Shown here: one piece after another, positions 8,179 through 16,825 of the stretch | How the letters are laid out: each line of letters starts with the position of its first letter | Numbering within the stretch: position 1 is the first letter of the stretch | From: Rhodospirillaceae bacterium | GTDB lineage: Bacteria > Pseudomonadota > Alphaproteobacteria > Rhodospirillales > JABHCV01 | Length of the DNA: 56,879 bases | Reading direction: 5' to 3' | Assembly (NCBI GenBank): GCA_013204045.1 | Contig: JABMOQ010000083.1 | Coordinates: 1 to 56,879 of the forward strand | Notes under the pieces: generated by a model | Database searches by the model: none | The model's input: the letters and a program-made list of their open reading frames with translations, nothing else | What the model was told of the DNA's origin: nothing | Translations under genes and position numbers: made by a program

Positions 8179-9427
8179 CCACCCCCCGTTGCCCGGCACG
8201 TGTGATGTCGCCATCGTCGGCGGCGGTCCTTCGGGGCTGGCGGCGGCGACACGCCTGAAACAGTTGGGGGTCGGTTCCGTTGTTGTACTGGAAAGGGAAT
8301 CCGAAGCGGGGGGCATTCCCCGGCATTGCGGGCATCCTCCCTTCGGCATGCGGGAATTCAGGCGTTGCCTGACAGGGCCCACTTATGCGGCGGCTCTTGT
8401 CGAGCGGGCGATAAATTCGGGCGTGGATATTCATGTCAACACAAGCGTGGCTAAAATTTACAAAGCCGGACATCTGCTGCTTTCCACGACCAATGGGGTG
8501 GCGGAGGTGATGGCAAAGCGCGTCATCCTCAGCACCGGCGTCAGGGAGACACCGCGCGCCCCGAGACTGGTTTCCGGGCAACGGCCCCTCGGTGTTCTGA
8601 CCACCGGGGCACTGCAATCCATGGTCTACCTGAAAAAAAATATCCCGTTCAGGCGTCCGGTCATCGTCGGTTCCGAGCTGGTGTCATTTTCCGCCCTGCT
8701 CACCTGCCGACACGCGAACATCAGGCCCGTCGCCATGATCGAGCCAAGCGATCATATAACGGCGCGTTGTTTCTTGCGGCCTTTACCGGCCCTGCTGGGG
8801 GTTCCTTTGCGTCTCAACTCCCGGCTGATTGAAATCCTGGGCAAGGACCGGGTGACCGGCGTTCGCATTCTGGATGAAAGGGGTAGGGAGCAGACGATCG
8901 AATGCGACGGCGTACTGTTTACCGGCCAGTTCACACCGGAATCCAGCCTGCTTCGAATGGGGCACCTCAAAGTTGATCCGGCCAGCGGCGGGCCTGTGGT
9001 CGATCAATATGGCCGGTGTTCGGACCCGGCATACTTCGCCACTGGAAACCTTTTAAGGCCGGTGGAAACGGCGGGCTGGTGCTGGCGGGAAGGGGGGCAG
9101 ACTGCGGCCACCGTCGCCAGAAGCCTGACCGGGAAACTGCCGCCGAATGAGCTACAGGTGCCCATTGTTTCACAAAGCCCGAAGATCAGGTTCACCGTCC
9201 CCCAGATCATTTCCCTGCCGATCACCGACGTCGGTGCGGATCACTTGCAATTGCGGTTTCTCGATTGCGCGAAGGGGATTCTTTCGGTCCAATATAAGGG
9301 GCAAACATTATGGTCCAGGAACATATCGGCGAGACCGGAACGCCGGGTGCTGGTGCCCTTGGCTGGAATCGTAAATTTCACCGGCCCAGAGGCCATTGAA
9401 ATTTGTTTCGTGGAAGAGAACGCTTGA
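8162..9427 (+). CDS. NAD(P)/FAD-dependent oxidoreductase, partner of the upstream GlpA-like enzyme
   Basis: A pyridine nucleotide-disulfide reductase-like flavoprotein of about 421 residues. It opens with CDVAIVGGGPSGLAAATRL, then VVLERESEAGGIPRHCGHPP, and has a second nucleotide-binding stretch and a late GRCSDPAYFATGNLLRPVETAG that closes over FAD. This architecture is common in two- or three-subunit dehydrogenases of the GlpABC, opine and hydroxyproline oxidase types. ATG 8162 is preferred; a TTG at 8138 is also in frame. The start lies 17 nt inside the preceding gene, indicating coupling. The last about 90 residues are an extra domain I do not recognise. Exact substrate not deducible. Confidence 0.83.
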   Translation: MSTKLNHPPLPGTCDVAIVGGGPSGLAAATRLKQLGVGSVVVLERESEAGGIPRHCGHPPFGMREFRRCLTGPTYAAALVERAINSGVDIHVNTSVAKIYKAGHLLLSTTNGVAEVMAKRVILSTGVRETPRAPRLVSGQRPLGVLTTGALQSMVYLKKNIPFRRPVIVGSELVSFSALLTCRHANIRPVAMIEPSDHITARCFLRPLPALLGVPLRLNSRLIEILGKDRVTGVRILDERGREQTIECDGVLFTGQFTPESSLLRMGHLKVDPASGGPVVDQYGRCSDPAYFATGNLLRPVETAGWCWREGGQTAATVARSLTGKLPPNELQVPIVSQSPKIRFTVPQIISLPITDVGADHLQLRFLDCAKGILSVQYKGQTLWSRNISARPERRVLVPLAGIVNFTGPEAIEICFVEENA

Positions 9428-9428
9428 T

Positions 9429-10844
9429 ATGTCGGTACTGGCGATTGATCAAGGCACAACGAGCACAAGAACCATGGTGGTCGATAACCATGGCGCAACG
9501 ACACGCATTGATGCCATTGAGCATCGGCAGATCTACCCGCAGCCCGGTTGGGTCGAGCATGATCCGGAAGAACTGATTTCTAACATTCGCACATCCATTG
9601 ACAACAACAGTGACGTTACGTGCATAGGCATCGACAATCAGGGCGAAAGCTGTCTCGCGTGGCATTCGGAAACCAAGGAAGCCATTTCGCCGGTCATTGT
9701 CTGGCAGGATACCCGCACTCAGGACGCCATAACAAAACTGAAAGCCGACGGGGCGGAAGATATTGTCCTTGAAAAAACCGGCTTGCCTCTTGATCCTTAT
9801 TTCTCTGCGGCCAAGCTGGCGTGGATCGTTCAGTCAATTCCAGATGCCAAGCAGCACCTGAAAGAAGGCAAGTTGCGCCTGGGCACCACGGATGCTTTTT
9901 TCCTGGATCGGTTGACGGGAAATTTTGTCACCGACATCACCACCGCATCCCGCACCTCGTTAATGAACCTGGAATCCGGGCAATGGGATGAGGAGCTCTG
10001 CCGGTTGTTTGGGGTTCCCATTGAGGCACTGCCCGCAATTAGGCCAACAACCGGTGATTTCGGTGCGGTTCAATCGGGTGGCAAACACATTCCGATCACC
10101 GCCAGCATCGTTGATCAGCAGGCCGCCCTTTATGGCCATGGCTGCCGTGGTAAGGGGGATGCCAAGGTAACTTTCGGCACAGGGGCATTCGCGTTGACCC
10201 TGACGGGAGAAAAAATATTTCGCGCGCCGGAAAAAGGGCTGTTGCCGACAGTCGCCTGGCAACTGTCGGGGGGCAAGCCCGTCTATGCGCTCGACGGCGG
10301 TGTCTACTGCGCCAGCTCGGCCATCAACTGGGCCAGGTCCCTCGGACTGTTCAGGGATATTTCTGAAATCAATGCCTTCGAAGGTCCGTCCGCCATTGAA
10401 CGAAAGCTGGCTTTTGTTCCTGCATTGACCGGCCTCGCCTGTCCCCATTGGGACCGCAGCGCGGCGGGCCTGTGGATCGGCCTGACGCTGGATACCACGC
10501 CTTTGGATATGGTTCAGGCGGTTATTGAAGGTATCGCCTTTCGCGCTGCCGAAGTGTTATCGGCAATGAGCGCCTACGTTCAAATTTCCGGCGCTATTTC
10601 TATCGATGGCGGGATGACGGCAAATCCCTACTTCTGCCAGTTTTTAGCCGATACTCTTGAGCGCGATGTGGCGGTGCCGGGCATGCGCGAGCTTACCGCC
10701 TTTGGCACGGCCATGTTGGCGCGCCGGGATGACTCGGAAATGAAGCCGCAAAGCCATGACGATATAACCTACCGGCCTGGGCAGAATACCGGCGAGTTTC
10801 GTGGCCGGTTTGACGATGCCATCAGCAGGTCAAGGGCGTGGTGA
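9429..10844 (+). CDS. FGGY-family carbohydrate kinase, glycerol kinase-like
   Basis: A 471-residue FGGY kinase. The first lines show the ATP-site motif LAIDQGTTSTRTMVVD and the substrate-side YPQPGWVEHDPEELI, both close to glycerol kinase; later IGIDNQGESCLAW, IVWQDTRT, FGTGAFALTLTGE and SIDGGMTANPYFCQ are standard FGGY landmarks. It phosphorylates a polyol or sugar with ATP in the cytoplasm. ATG 9429 lies one base after the stop of the previous gene and follows GGAAGAG. With the two flavoproteins upstream it mirrors a glpK-glpAB arrangement: kinase plus membrane-linked dehydrogenase. Whether the substrate is glycerol is not certain, since the protein is shorter than E. coli GlpK (about 500). 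Confidence 0.88.
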   Translation: MSVLAIDQGTTSTRTMVVDNHGATTRIDAIEHRQIYPQPGWVEHDPEELISNIRTSIDNNSDVTCIGIDNQGESCLAWHSETKEAISPVIVWQDTRTQDAITKLKADGAEDIVLEKTGLPLDPYFSAAKLAWIVQSIPDAKQHLKEGKLRLGTTDAFFLDRLTGNFVTDITTASRTSLMNLESGQWDEELCRLFGVPIEALPAIRPTTGDFGAVQSGGKHIPITASIVDQQAALYGHGCRGKGDAKVTFGTGAFALTLTGEKIFRAPEKGLLPTVAWQLSGGKPVYALDGGVYCASSAINWARSLGLFRDISEINAFEGPSAIERKLAFVPALTGLACPHWDRSAAGLWIGLTLDTTPLDMVQAVIEGIAFRAAEVLSAMSAYVQISGAISIDGGMTANPYFCQFLADTLERDVAVPGMRELTAFGTAMLARRDDSEMKPQSHDDITYRPGQNTGEFRGRFDDAISRSRAW

Positions 10845-10853
10845 AGTCCATCA

Positions 10854-10869
10854 GGGCCTCCAAAGGCCC
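10854..10869 (+). terminator. Weak hairpin after the FGGY kinase gene
   Basis: GGGCCT (10854-10859) and AGGCCC (10864-10869) form a 6-bp stem with a CCAA tetraloop, just past the kinase stop. The T-rich stretch ATTTTAGTTTT comes about 12 nt later, so this is at best a weak intrinsic terminator at the boundary between the catabolic operon and the following biosynthetic cluster. Confidence 0.35.
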
Positions 10870-10998
10870 AAGCGTGACAATTTTAGTTTTCCCACATAGG
10901 ATTGTCCCTGAGATTCCCCATAGGCTCAATAACAACGACAGGATGCTGTTTGTAGTGACTTGATCAAAGTGAAGCTGCATTAGGAAGCGTATATTAAT

Positions 10999-11937
10999 AT
11001 GAAAATTCTTGTTACAGGGGGCTGCGGTTATAAAGGCCATATTTTGGTCCCAAAACTTCTTGCGCGTGGCCATGAAGTTGACGTGTTCGACAGCATGTGG
11101 TTTGGAAATTTCCTGGAACCACACCCCAATCTGACGGTCACCGAAGGCACCGTGTTGGAGCCCGATGCGATCAACTTGGATGGCGTCGATACGATCATTC
11201 ACCTGTCGTCAGTGGCGAACGATCCATGCGGTGATCTCAACCCTACCTTGACTTGGGAAATCAGTGCTCTCGCCACCATGCAACTCGCCGACAAAGCGGC
11301 GCGCAACGGCGTGAAGCAGTTTCAGTATGCATCGTCAGGTAGTGTTTACGGCATCAAGGAGGATGAGCAGGTTACCGAAGACCTGGAGCTCAAGCCGATT
11401 TCGGGATACAACAAAACCAAGATGGTGTCCGAGCGGGTGCTGCTCTCCTACAAGGAAGATATGAAGGTGCAGATCATTCGCCCCGCCACGGTATGTGGCC
11501 TGTCCCCACGTATGCGCCTCGATGTGTCTGTCAATCTTCTGACCATGCAGGCATTAGAAAAGGGGGAAATCACAGTCTTCGGTGGCGAGCAAACACGCCC
11601 CAACATCCACATTGATGACATCACAGACGTGTATCTGCACTTTCTGGACAAGCCGGATGCCACGGGCATCTACAACGCCGGATTCGAAAATATTTCGATC
11701 CTTGATATTGCCAAGACCATCGCTGAATTTGTGCCAGCAAAGATCACGGTTACCGAATCCAACGATCCTCGGTCATACCGGGTGAATTCAGACAAGTTGT
11801 TGAAGACCGGGTTCAAACCAAAGAAAACGGTCAAGGATGCAATAGTTGAAATTGTAGAGGCATACAGCGCGGGCACACTCAAGAATGAGCCCCACTTTTA
11901 TAATCTTAAGTGGATGCAGGAAAAGATACTGAAATGA
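10999..11937 (+). CDS. NAD-dependent epimerase/dehydratase, extended SDR (sugar-nucleotide enzyme)
   Basis: A 312-residue extended short-chain dehydrogenase. The Rossmann motif ILVTGGCGYKGHILVPKL is at the N-terminus, the catalytic serine region is QYASSGSVYG, and the active Tyr-Lys pair is in ISGYNKTKM (Y and K three residues apart). Such enzymes epimerise, dehydrate or reduce nucleotide-activated sugars. It is the first gene of a plus-strand operon (10999-16797) and its stop overlaps the next SDR start by ATGA. An AGGAAG lies about 11 nt upstream of ATG. The glycine motif has CGYKG where many homologs have AGFIG. The product sugar cannot be read from sequence. Confidence 0.9.
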   Translation: MKILVTGGCGYKGHILVPKLLARGHEVDVFDSMWFGNFLEPHPNLTVTEGTVLEPDAINLDGVDTIIHLSSVANDPCGDLNPTLTWEISALATMQLADKAARNGVKQFQYASSGSVYGIKEDEQVTEDLELKPISGYNKTKMVSERVLLSYKEDMKVQIIRPATVCGLSPRMRLDVSVNLLTMQALEKGEITVFGGEQTRPNIHIDDITDVYLHFLDKPDATGIYNAGFENISILDIAKTIAEFVPAKITVTESNDPRSYRVNSDKLLKTGFKPKKTVKDAIVEIVEAYSAGTLKNEPHFYNLKWMQEKILK

Positions 11938-12932
11938 GCCCGATGAAAATCGTCGTTATGGGCTCAAACTCTTTTTCCGGGGCAAGCTTCGCCGACTTCG
12001 CGCTAAATCAGGGTGCACACGTTCTGGGGCTAAGCCGTTCCGAGGAGCCGCATAGGGCATTCCTTCCTTATCGGTGGTCAGGCAACGACGCAAACTTCCA
12101 CTTTTTTGCTTTCGACATTAACAAACACCTCGACCAGATCATGGATTTGATGGCGGCGGAAAAGCCCGATTATTTTGTTAACTTTGCGGCCCAGAGCATG
12201 GTCGGCGAAAGCTGGGAACACCCGGAAGATTGGTTTCGGACGAATGCGGTTTCCACCGTGATGTTGCACAACCGGCTGCGCCAGGAAAGTAACTATCTGA
12301 AACGCTACGTTCATGTCACCACGCCCGAGGTTTACGGCAGCACGGATGGCAGGATCAAGGAAGATACGCCCTTTAATCCCAGCACACCCTATGCGGTTTC
12401 TCGCGCGGCGAGTGATATGAGCCTTAAGACCTTTGTCGATGCTTATGGCTTTCCCGCCGTATCAACGCGCGCGGCAAATGTTTACGGCCCCGGTCAGCAG
12501 TTGTACCGCATTATCTCGCGGACCATCGTGTTCATTCGCCTGGAAAAGAAACTGCAATTGCATGGCAGCGGCCATTCGGAGCGCTCGTTTATACACATTA
12601 ATGATGTTTCAGATGCCACCTGGAAAGTAATGGTAGATGGCAAAGTGGGTGATACCTACCACATCTCAACCGATAAAATTGTTTCCATTCGCCAACTGGT
12701 CGAACTCATTTGCAATAAAATGGGCGTTGCCTTTGATGATGTAGCAGAAGTAGTAGGCGAGCGATTGGGCAAGGATGCCGCCTATATGCTCGACAGCACG
12801 AAGATCCGGGAGACGCTGGGTTGGTCGGACAGAATATCGCTTGATCAGGGGATTGATGATTGCCTTACTTGGGTAGAAGAAAATCTGGATGCCCTCAAGG
12901 CTCAGGAAATGGATTACATTCATAAACCATGA
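11934..12932 (+). CDS. NAD-dependent sugar-nucleotide 4,6-dehydratase/epimerase family protein
   Basis: A second extended SDR, 332 residues. It resembles the dTDP-glucose/GDP-mannose 4,6-dehydratase group: PDYFVNFAAQSMVGESW early, the active-site run VTTPEVYGSTDGRI, then STPYAVSRAASDM with the Tyr, and AANVYGPGQQLYRIISRT and GSGHSERSFIHINDV, which are hallmark phrases of RmlB-like enzymes. The Tyr is followed by a residue pattern YAVSR, where an arginine sits in the place usually held by the catalytic lysine; worth noting. A 4-keto-6-deoxy nucleotide sugar would be the natural product and is the substrate class used by the ThDP and C-methyl enzymes of this cluster (inference). Starts with ATG 11934 overlapping the upstream stop; ATG 11943 is possible. 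Confidence 0.88.
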   Translation: MSPMKIVVMGSNSFSGASFADFALNQGAHVLGLSRSEEPHRAFLPYRWSGNDANFHFFAFDINKHLDQIMDLMAAEKPDYFVNFAAQSMVGESWEHPEDWFRTNAVSTVMLHNRLRQESNYLKRYVHVTTPEVYGSTDGRIKEDTPFNPSTPYAVSRAASDMSLKTFVDAYGFPAVSTRAANVYGPGQQLYRIISRTIVFIRLEKKLQLHGSGHSERSFIHINDVSDATWKVMVDGKVGDTYHISTDKIVSIRQLVELICNKMGVAFDDVAEVVGERLGKDAAYMLDSTKIRETLGWSDRISLDQGIDDCLTWVEENLDALKAQEMDYIHKP

Positions 12933-12944
12933 CTGTGAAAATTT

Positions 12945-13922
12945 ATGAGTAATTTAAGCAAGGATACCAAACTGACCCTTTATCGGGGAATGCTTTACAT
13001 CCGCACCGTAGAGGAACGCATTGCAGAGTTGTATCCAGAGCAGGAAATACGCTGCCCCGTGCATCTTTGCATTGGACAGGAAGCCGCCGAGGTTGGCTCA
13101 GGCATGGCCTTGGAGCGGAGCGATTACGCGTTTTCCGGCCATCGTTCCCACGGTCACTATCTTGCCAAGGGCGGCGATCTTAAATCCATGATGGCCGAAA
13201 TTTATGGCAAATCTACGGGATGTGCCGGTGGCAAGGGTGGGTCCATGCATTTGATTGATCTGGATGCAGGATTTATGGGTGCGGTGCCGATTGTTGGCAG
13301 TACCATTCCTATTGGAGTCGGCACCGCCTTTGGCTCGCGGCTCAAGGGGGAAGATCGGGTCACCATGATTTACTTTGGTGACGGAGCGACCGAGACGGGT
13401 GTTTTTCACGAAAGCCTCAACTTTGCGGCGCTTCATAAATTATCGGTGGTATTTTTGTGCGAGAACAACCTTTACTCGGTTTATTCGCCAATGAATGTGC
13501 GTCAGCCAGCAGGCCGCACCATTGCCGATCTGGCAGCCGCCCATGGCATTGAAAATCATGCAGCCGATGGAAATGATGTTGAAACTGTTTATTCTCTGAG
13601 CAAAGCAGCCGTCGATACGGCGCGCAGGGGCACAGGTCCGGTATTTTTGGAATTTTCAACATACCGTTGGCGTGAGCATTGCGGCCCTGACTTTGACAAC
13701 CATGTCGGTTACCGCTCTGAGGAAGAATTTAAGGAATGGCAGAAAAAAGATCCTTTGACGCGGTATCGAGAGCTGCTGATCGCTGAGGGCACGGCCACGG
13801 AAAATGAACTGGCTGCCCTGGCTGCCGAGCTTCTGGTGGAAGTGAACGCAGCTGTTCAGTTTGCACAATCTTCAGAATTTCCGGCACCTGTTGGTGCCGA
13901 ACAACGTGTATACGCAAGTTGA
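12945..13922 (+). CDS. Thiamine-diphosphate-dependent dehydrogenase E1 component, alpha subunit
   Basis: A 325-residue homolog of the alpha subunit of pyruvate/branched-chain/acetoin dehydrogenase E1. Motifs in order: GHRSHGHYLAKG (65-76), GGKGGSMH (95-102), and the ThDP-magnesium motif GDGATETG at 145 ending with ENN at 173-175, spacing as in active E1 enzymes. It pairs with the beta subunit gene 10 nt downstream. No E2 or E3 is encoded in the window, and its neighbours are sugar-nucleotide enzymes. Known precedents for such lone pairs in sugar pathways are AviB1/AviB2 of avilamycin biosynthesis, proposed to add a two-carbon branch. I infer a similar acyl transfer role here; a plain metabolic dehydrogenase cannot be excluded. 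Confidence 0.9.
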   Translation: MSNLSKDTKLTLYRGMLYIRTVEERIAELYPEQEIRCPVHLCIGQEAAEVGSGMALERSDYAFSGHRSHGHYLAKGGDLKSMMAEIYGKSTGCAGGKGGSMHLIDLDAGFMGAVPIVGSTIPIGVGTAFGSRLKGEDRVTMIYFGDGATETGVFHESLNFAALHKLSVVFLCENNLYSVYSPMNVRQPAGRTIADLAAAHGIENHAADGNDVETVYSLSKAAVDTARRGTGPVFLEFSTYRWREHCGPDFDNHVGYRSEEEFKEWQKKDPLTRYRELLIAEGTATENELAALAAELLVEVNAAVQFAQSSEFPAPVGAEQRVYAS

Positions 13923-13932
13923 AAATGCTGTC

Positions 13933-14991
13933 ATGACCCGGGAACTTAAATTTTCAGAAGCCCTGCTTGAAGCGCAAGACCAATGTATGGCCGCCGACCC
14001 GGCCGTTTACATCATGGGGCTTGGCGTTCCAGACCCCACAGGCATTTTCGGCACCACCTTGGGGTTGCAAGAAAAGTATGGCGTCAACCGCGTGTTTGAC
14101 ATGCCGCTGGCCGAGAATGCCATGACCGGGGTTGCCATTGGCTCGGCCCTTGTCGGCATGCGCCCGGTAATGACCCATCAGCGCGTTGATTTTGCTACAG
14201 TCGCCATGGAGCAAATTATAAATCAAGCCGCCAAGTGGCATTATATGTTTGATGGTCAGGTGAACGTGCCGCTGGTAATTCGCATGATCATTGGCCGCGG
14301 ATGGGGGCAGGGCCCGCAACATTCCCAAAGCCTGCAAGCCATGTTTGCGCACGTACCGGGGCTTAAGGTAGTGATGCCGACAACCGCTTATGATGCCAAG
14401 GGGTTACTGATATCCGCCATAGAAGATAACAACCCGGTGGTGATGCTTGAACATCGTTGGCTCTATGGTATTACCGACAAGGTTCCGGAGGAGTTTTATC
14501 GGGTACCGCTGGGGAAGGCGCACATCATGCGCGAGGGTACGGATGTGACCATCGTCGGGTTGTCTTATATGAGTCTGGAAAGCTTGCGCGCTGCGGAATT
14601 ATTGGCTGAGCGTGGAATTAACGCAGAGGTCCTAGATCTTCGATCATTGCGACCCTTGGATGAAGATGCAATCCTGACTTCAGTACGTAAGACTGGAAAT
14701 CTGGTAATGGCAGATACGGCGCACAAAATGTTTGGAGCTTCGGCCGAGATTCTGGCACTGGCCACGGAAAAGGCTTTTGACGCTCTTAAATCCCCACCAC
14801 GGCGCGTGACCTTGCCCGACCATCCGGCGCCTACCAGCCCGGCACTGGCGGATGATTTTTATCCTCGCGCCGGGCATATTGCTGCCGAAGTTCTGCGCCA
14901 ATTGGGCCGCGATGTGGATGACGCTTTATTTCTTCCTCCCGAAGGTCGGCACCATGATCAACCGGATTCATCGTTCAAGGGGCCGTTTTAA
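13933..14991 (+). CDS. Thiamine-diphosphate-dependent dehydrogenase E1 component, beta subunit
   Basis: A 352-residue transketolase-like beta subunit. The catalytic glutamate lies in MPLAENAMTG (Glu61), followed by the alpha/beta interface and a transketolase C-terminal domain with VTIVGLSYMS and AEVLDLRSLRPLDEDAI. Where classical pyruvate dehydrogenase beta subunits read GEDV, this protein has GLGV (29-32) followed by PDPTGIFGTTLG, marking a separate subfamily. It should form the usual alpha2beta2 tetramer with the preceding gene. Start ATG 13933 sits 10 nt after the alpha stop; an upstream in-frame extension to 13861 would overlap alpha and lacks support. The C-terminal tail (PPEGRHHDQPDSSFKGPF) is polar and specific to this branch. 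Confidence 0.9.
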   Translation: MTRELKFSEALLEAQDQCMAADPAVYIMGLGVPDPTGIFGTTLGLQEKYGVNRVFDMPLAENAMTGVAIGSALVGMRPVMTHQRVDFATVAMEQIINQAAKWHYMFDGQVNVPLVIRMIIGRGWGQGPQHSQSLQAMFAHVPGLKVVMPTTAYDAKGLLISAIEDNNPVVMLEHRWLYGITDKVPEEFYRVPLGKAHIMREGTDVTIVGLSYMSLESLRAAELLAERGINAEVLDLRSLRPLDEDAILTSVRKTGNLVMADTAHKMFGASAEILALATEKAFDALKSPPRRVTLPDHPAPTSPALADDFYPRAGHIAAEVLRQLGRDVDDALFLPPEGRHHDQPDSSFKGPF

Positions 14992-15047
14992 TGCAGCATA
15001 TCAGGCAGCTACATACTTTGAATTTTTGGAAAGCATTGGCTTAATCT

Positions 15048-15716
15048 ATGGGACAAGAAATAAATATTTTCGATAAATATCCGCAATCGAAGCGCCCCAT
15101 TGATGATCGTGCCAGGTTGATCACCGAGGATCATCGGGCTGCCGCTCGCAAGTTCGACGTTGAATATTTTGATGGCGACAGACTCAGCGGTTACGGTGGG
15201 TACAATTATCATCCACGGTTCTGGACCGAAACGGTAAAGCGTTTCCGCGATCATTACAGCCTTGCATCCGATTCCAAAGTGCTGGATGTGGGCTGCGCCA
15301 AGGGTTTTATGATGTATGACTTCAAGCTCTTGATGCCACAGTTGAACATTCAGGGCGTCGATATTTCCCGGTACGCCTATGATCATGCCAAGGATGAGGT
15401 CAAGGACTTGATAACTGTTGCCAATGCCAAGGAGCTTCCCTTCGAAGATGATTCCTTCGATCTGGTTATCTCTATCAACACCATTCACAATCTTCCGCCA
15501 GATGATTGCAAACAGGCTTTCCGTGAAATTGAACGGGTGTCGCGCAAGGATTCCTTTGTCATGAACGATGCATGGCGCAACGAAGCAGAGCATAAATCCA
15601 TGCTGGACTGGAACCTGACGGCTTTGACTTACATGCATGTTGATGATTGGAAAAAGCTGTTCGACGAAGTCGGCTATACCGGCGACTATTACTGGTTTAT
15701 CGCTGAATCGGCTTGA
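15048..15716 (+). CDS. Class I SAM-dependent methyltransferase
   Basis: A 222-residue Rossmann methyltransferase. Motif I is VLDVGCAKGF (about 84-93), the acidic loop is IQGVDISRYAY, and ANAKELPFEDDSFDLVISINTIHNLP covers motifs II-IV as in Methyltransf_11 enzymes. The N-terminal about 60 residues, with ARKFDVEYFDGDRLSGYGGYNYHPRF, look like a substrate lid. The target may be a sugar hydroxyl, carboxyl or an intermediate of this cluster. It is in line with the E1 genes and 10 nt before the alcohol dehydrogenase gene. The start lacks a good ribosome site. Confidence 0.87.
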   Translation: MGQEINIFDKYPQSKRPIDDRARLITEDHRAAARKFDVEYFDGDRLSGYGGYNYHPRFWTETVKRFRDHYSLASDSKVLDVGCAKGFMMYDFKLLMPQLNIQGVDISRYAYDHAKDEVKDLITVANAKELPFEDDSFDLVISINTIHNLPPDDCKQAFREIERVSRKDSFVMNDAWRNEAEHKSMLDWNLTALTYMHVDDWKKLFDEVGYTGDYYWFIAESA

Positions 15717-15726
15717 TAAAATATAC

Positions 15727-16797
15727 ATGACAGATATCCCCACCATTACGCGCGCTGCTGTTCTTGTCGAAATCGGCAAGCCGCTTGAAATAATGGAGTT
15801 GACGCTGCCAACGCTCAAGCCGGGTCAGGTCTTGATAGAGATGGCCTATGCCGGTGTATGTCATTCTCAATTGCATGAAATTCGCGGACGGCGCGGGCCC
15901 GACGCTTTTTTACCGCACACACTAGGGCACGAGGGGGCGGGCACCGTATTGGCTTGTGGCGAGGGCGTCAGCAAAGTCTGTCTCGGCGATCGTGTGGTCC
16001 TGTCCTGGATCAAGGGCGAAGGAGTCGATGTGCCGGGAACCACATACGAAAGCGCCATCGGCACGGTTAACTCTGGCGCAATAAGCACCTTCATGACGGT
16101 CACGGTTACTTGTGAGAACCGTGTGGTGCCAATTTTGGAAGACAAATTGCCCATGCGCGAAGCGGCATTGCTGGGTTGTGCGGTGCCGACCGGGGCGGGC
16201 GTGGTGATCAATACAGCCGATGTGCAGGCAGGCTCCTCTGTCGCGGTATTTGGTGTTGGCGGCATTGGCCTGAGCGCCGTATTGGCTTCCGCCATGCGAG
16301 GCGCGACGACCATCATTGCCATCGATATTGTTGATGAAAAGCTAGAGGCCGCCAGTCGCGCCGGCGCCACGCACACCATTAATGCCGCCACCGAGGATGC
16401 GGTTGAACGGATCAAAGAAATTACCGAAGGCAGCGGCGTTGATACTGCGGTTGAGGCCGCCGGCCTGCCGCAAACCATGGAGGCGGCATTTGTCTCGGTT
16501 GCCTATGGCGGGGGGTTGTGCGTGCTTGCCGGGAATGTGGCGTTCGGAGAAACAATAAACCTGGACCCCTTTGACCTGATCAAGGGCCGCAAGATCGTCG
16601 GCAGTTGGGGTGGGGAAACCGTCCCTGATCGCGATCTGCCACGTTACGCCGAGATGTTTCTTTCTGGAAAATTACCATTTGACCAATTGGTTAGCCATGA
16701 ATGGACACTTGAAAACATCAACACTGCTTTTGATGAACTGGAAGCAAGGCAGGTTTCACGTGCATTGATCAGAATGAAAGATAAAAACGGAATATAG
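15727..16797 (+). CDS. Zinc-dependent alcohol dehydrogenase family protein (MDR superfamily)
   Basis: A 356-residue medium-chain dehydrogenase. The catalytic-zinc ligands are visible as Cys in AGVCHSQLHEIRG and His-Glu in LGHEGAGTV; the third ligand region ALLGCAVPTGAGVV supplies another Cys. The coenzyme fold has VAVFGVGGIGLSAVLAS and IIAIDIVDEKL, suggesting NAD preference. The usual four-cysteine structural zinc lobe is absent: the section after GDRVVLSW lacks the CxxCxxC run. Class III-like enzymes oxidise alcohols or reduce aldehydes and ketones. In this operon it could act on a sugar-derived or side-chain keto group. Last gene of the plus-strand operon, convergent with the radical SAM gene 28 nt away. 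Confidence 0.9.
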   Translation: MTDIPTITRAAVLVEIGKPLEIMELTLPTLKPGQVLIEMAYAGVCHSQLHEIRGRRGPDAFLPHTLGHEGAGTVLACGEGVSKVCLGDRVVLSWIKGEGVDVPGTTYESAIGTVNSGAISTFMTVTVTCENRVVPILEDKLPMREAALLGCAVPTGAGVVINTADVQAGSSVAVFGVGGIGLSAVLASAMRGATTIIAIDIVDEKLEAASRAGATHTINAATEDAVERIKEITEGSGVDTAVEAAGLPQTMEAAFVSVAYGGGLCVLAGNVAFGETINLDPFDLIKGRKIVGSWGGETVPDRDLPRYAEMFLSGKLPFDQLVSHEWTLENINTAFDELEARQVSRALIRMKDKNGI

Positions 16798-16825
16798 CTG
16801 TGATCATGTTTCAGAGTAGGTATTT

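Noticed and set aside
12945-14991. Ordinary pyruvate dehydrogenase operon
   Set aside because: No E2/E3 in the window, and the neighbours are sugar-nucleotide enzymes; kept as an alternative only.
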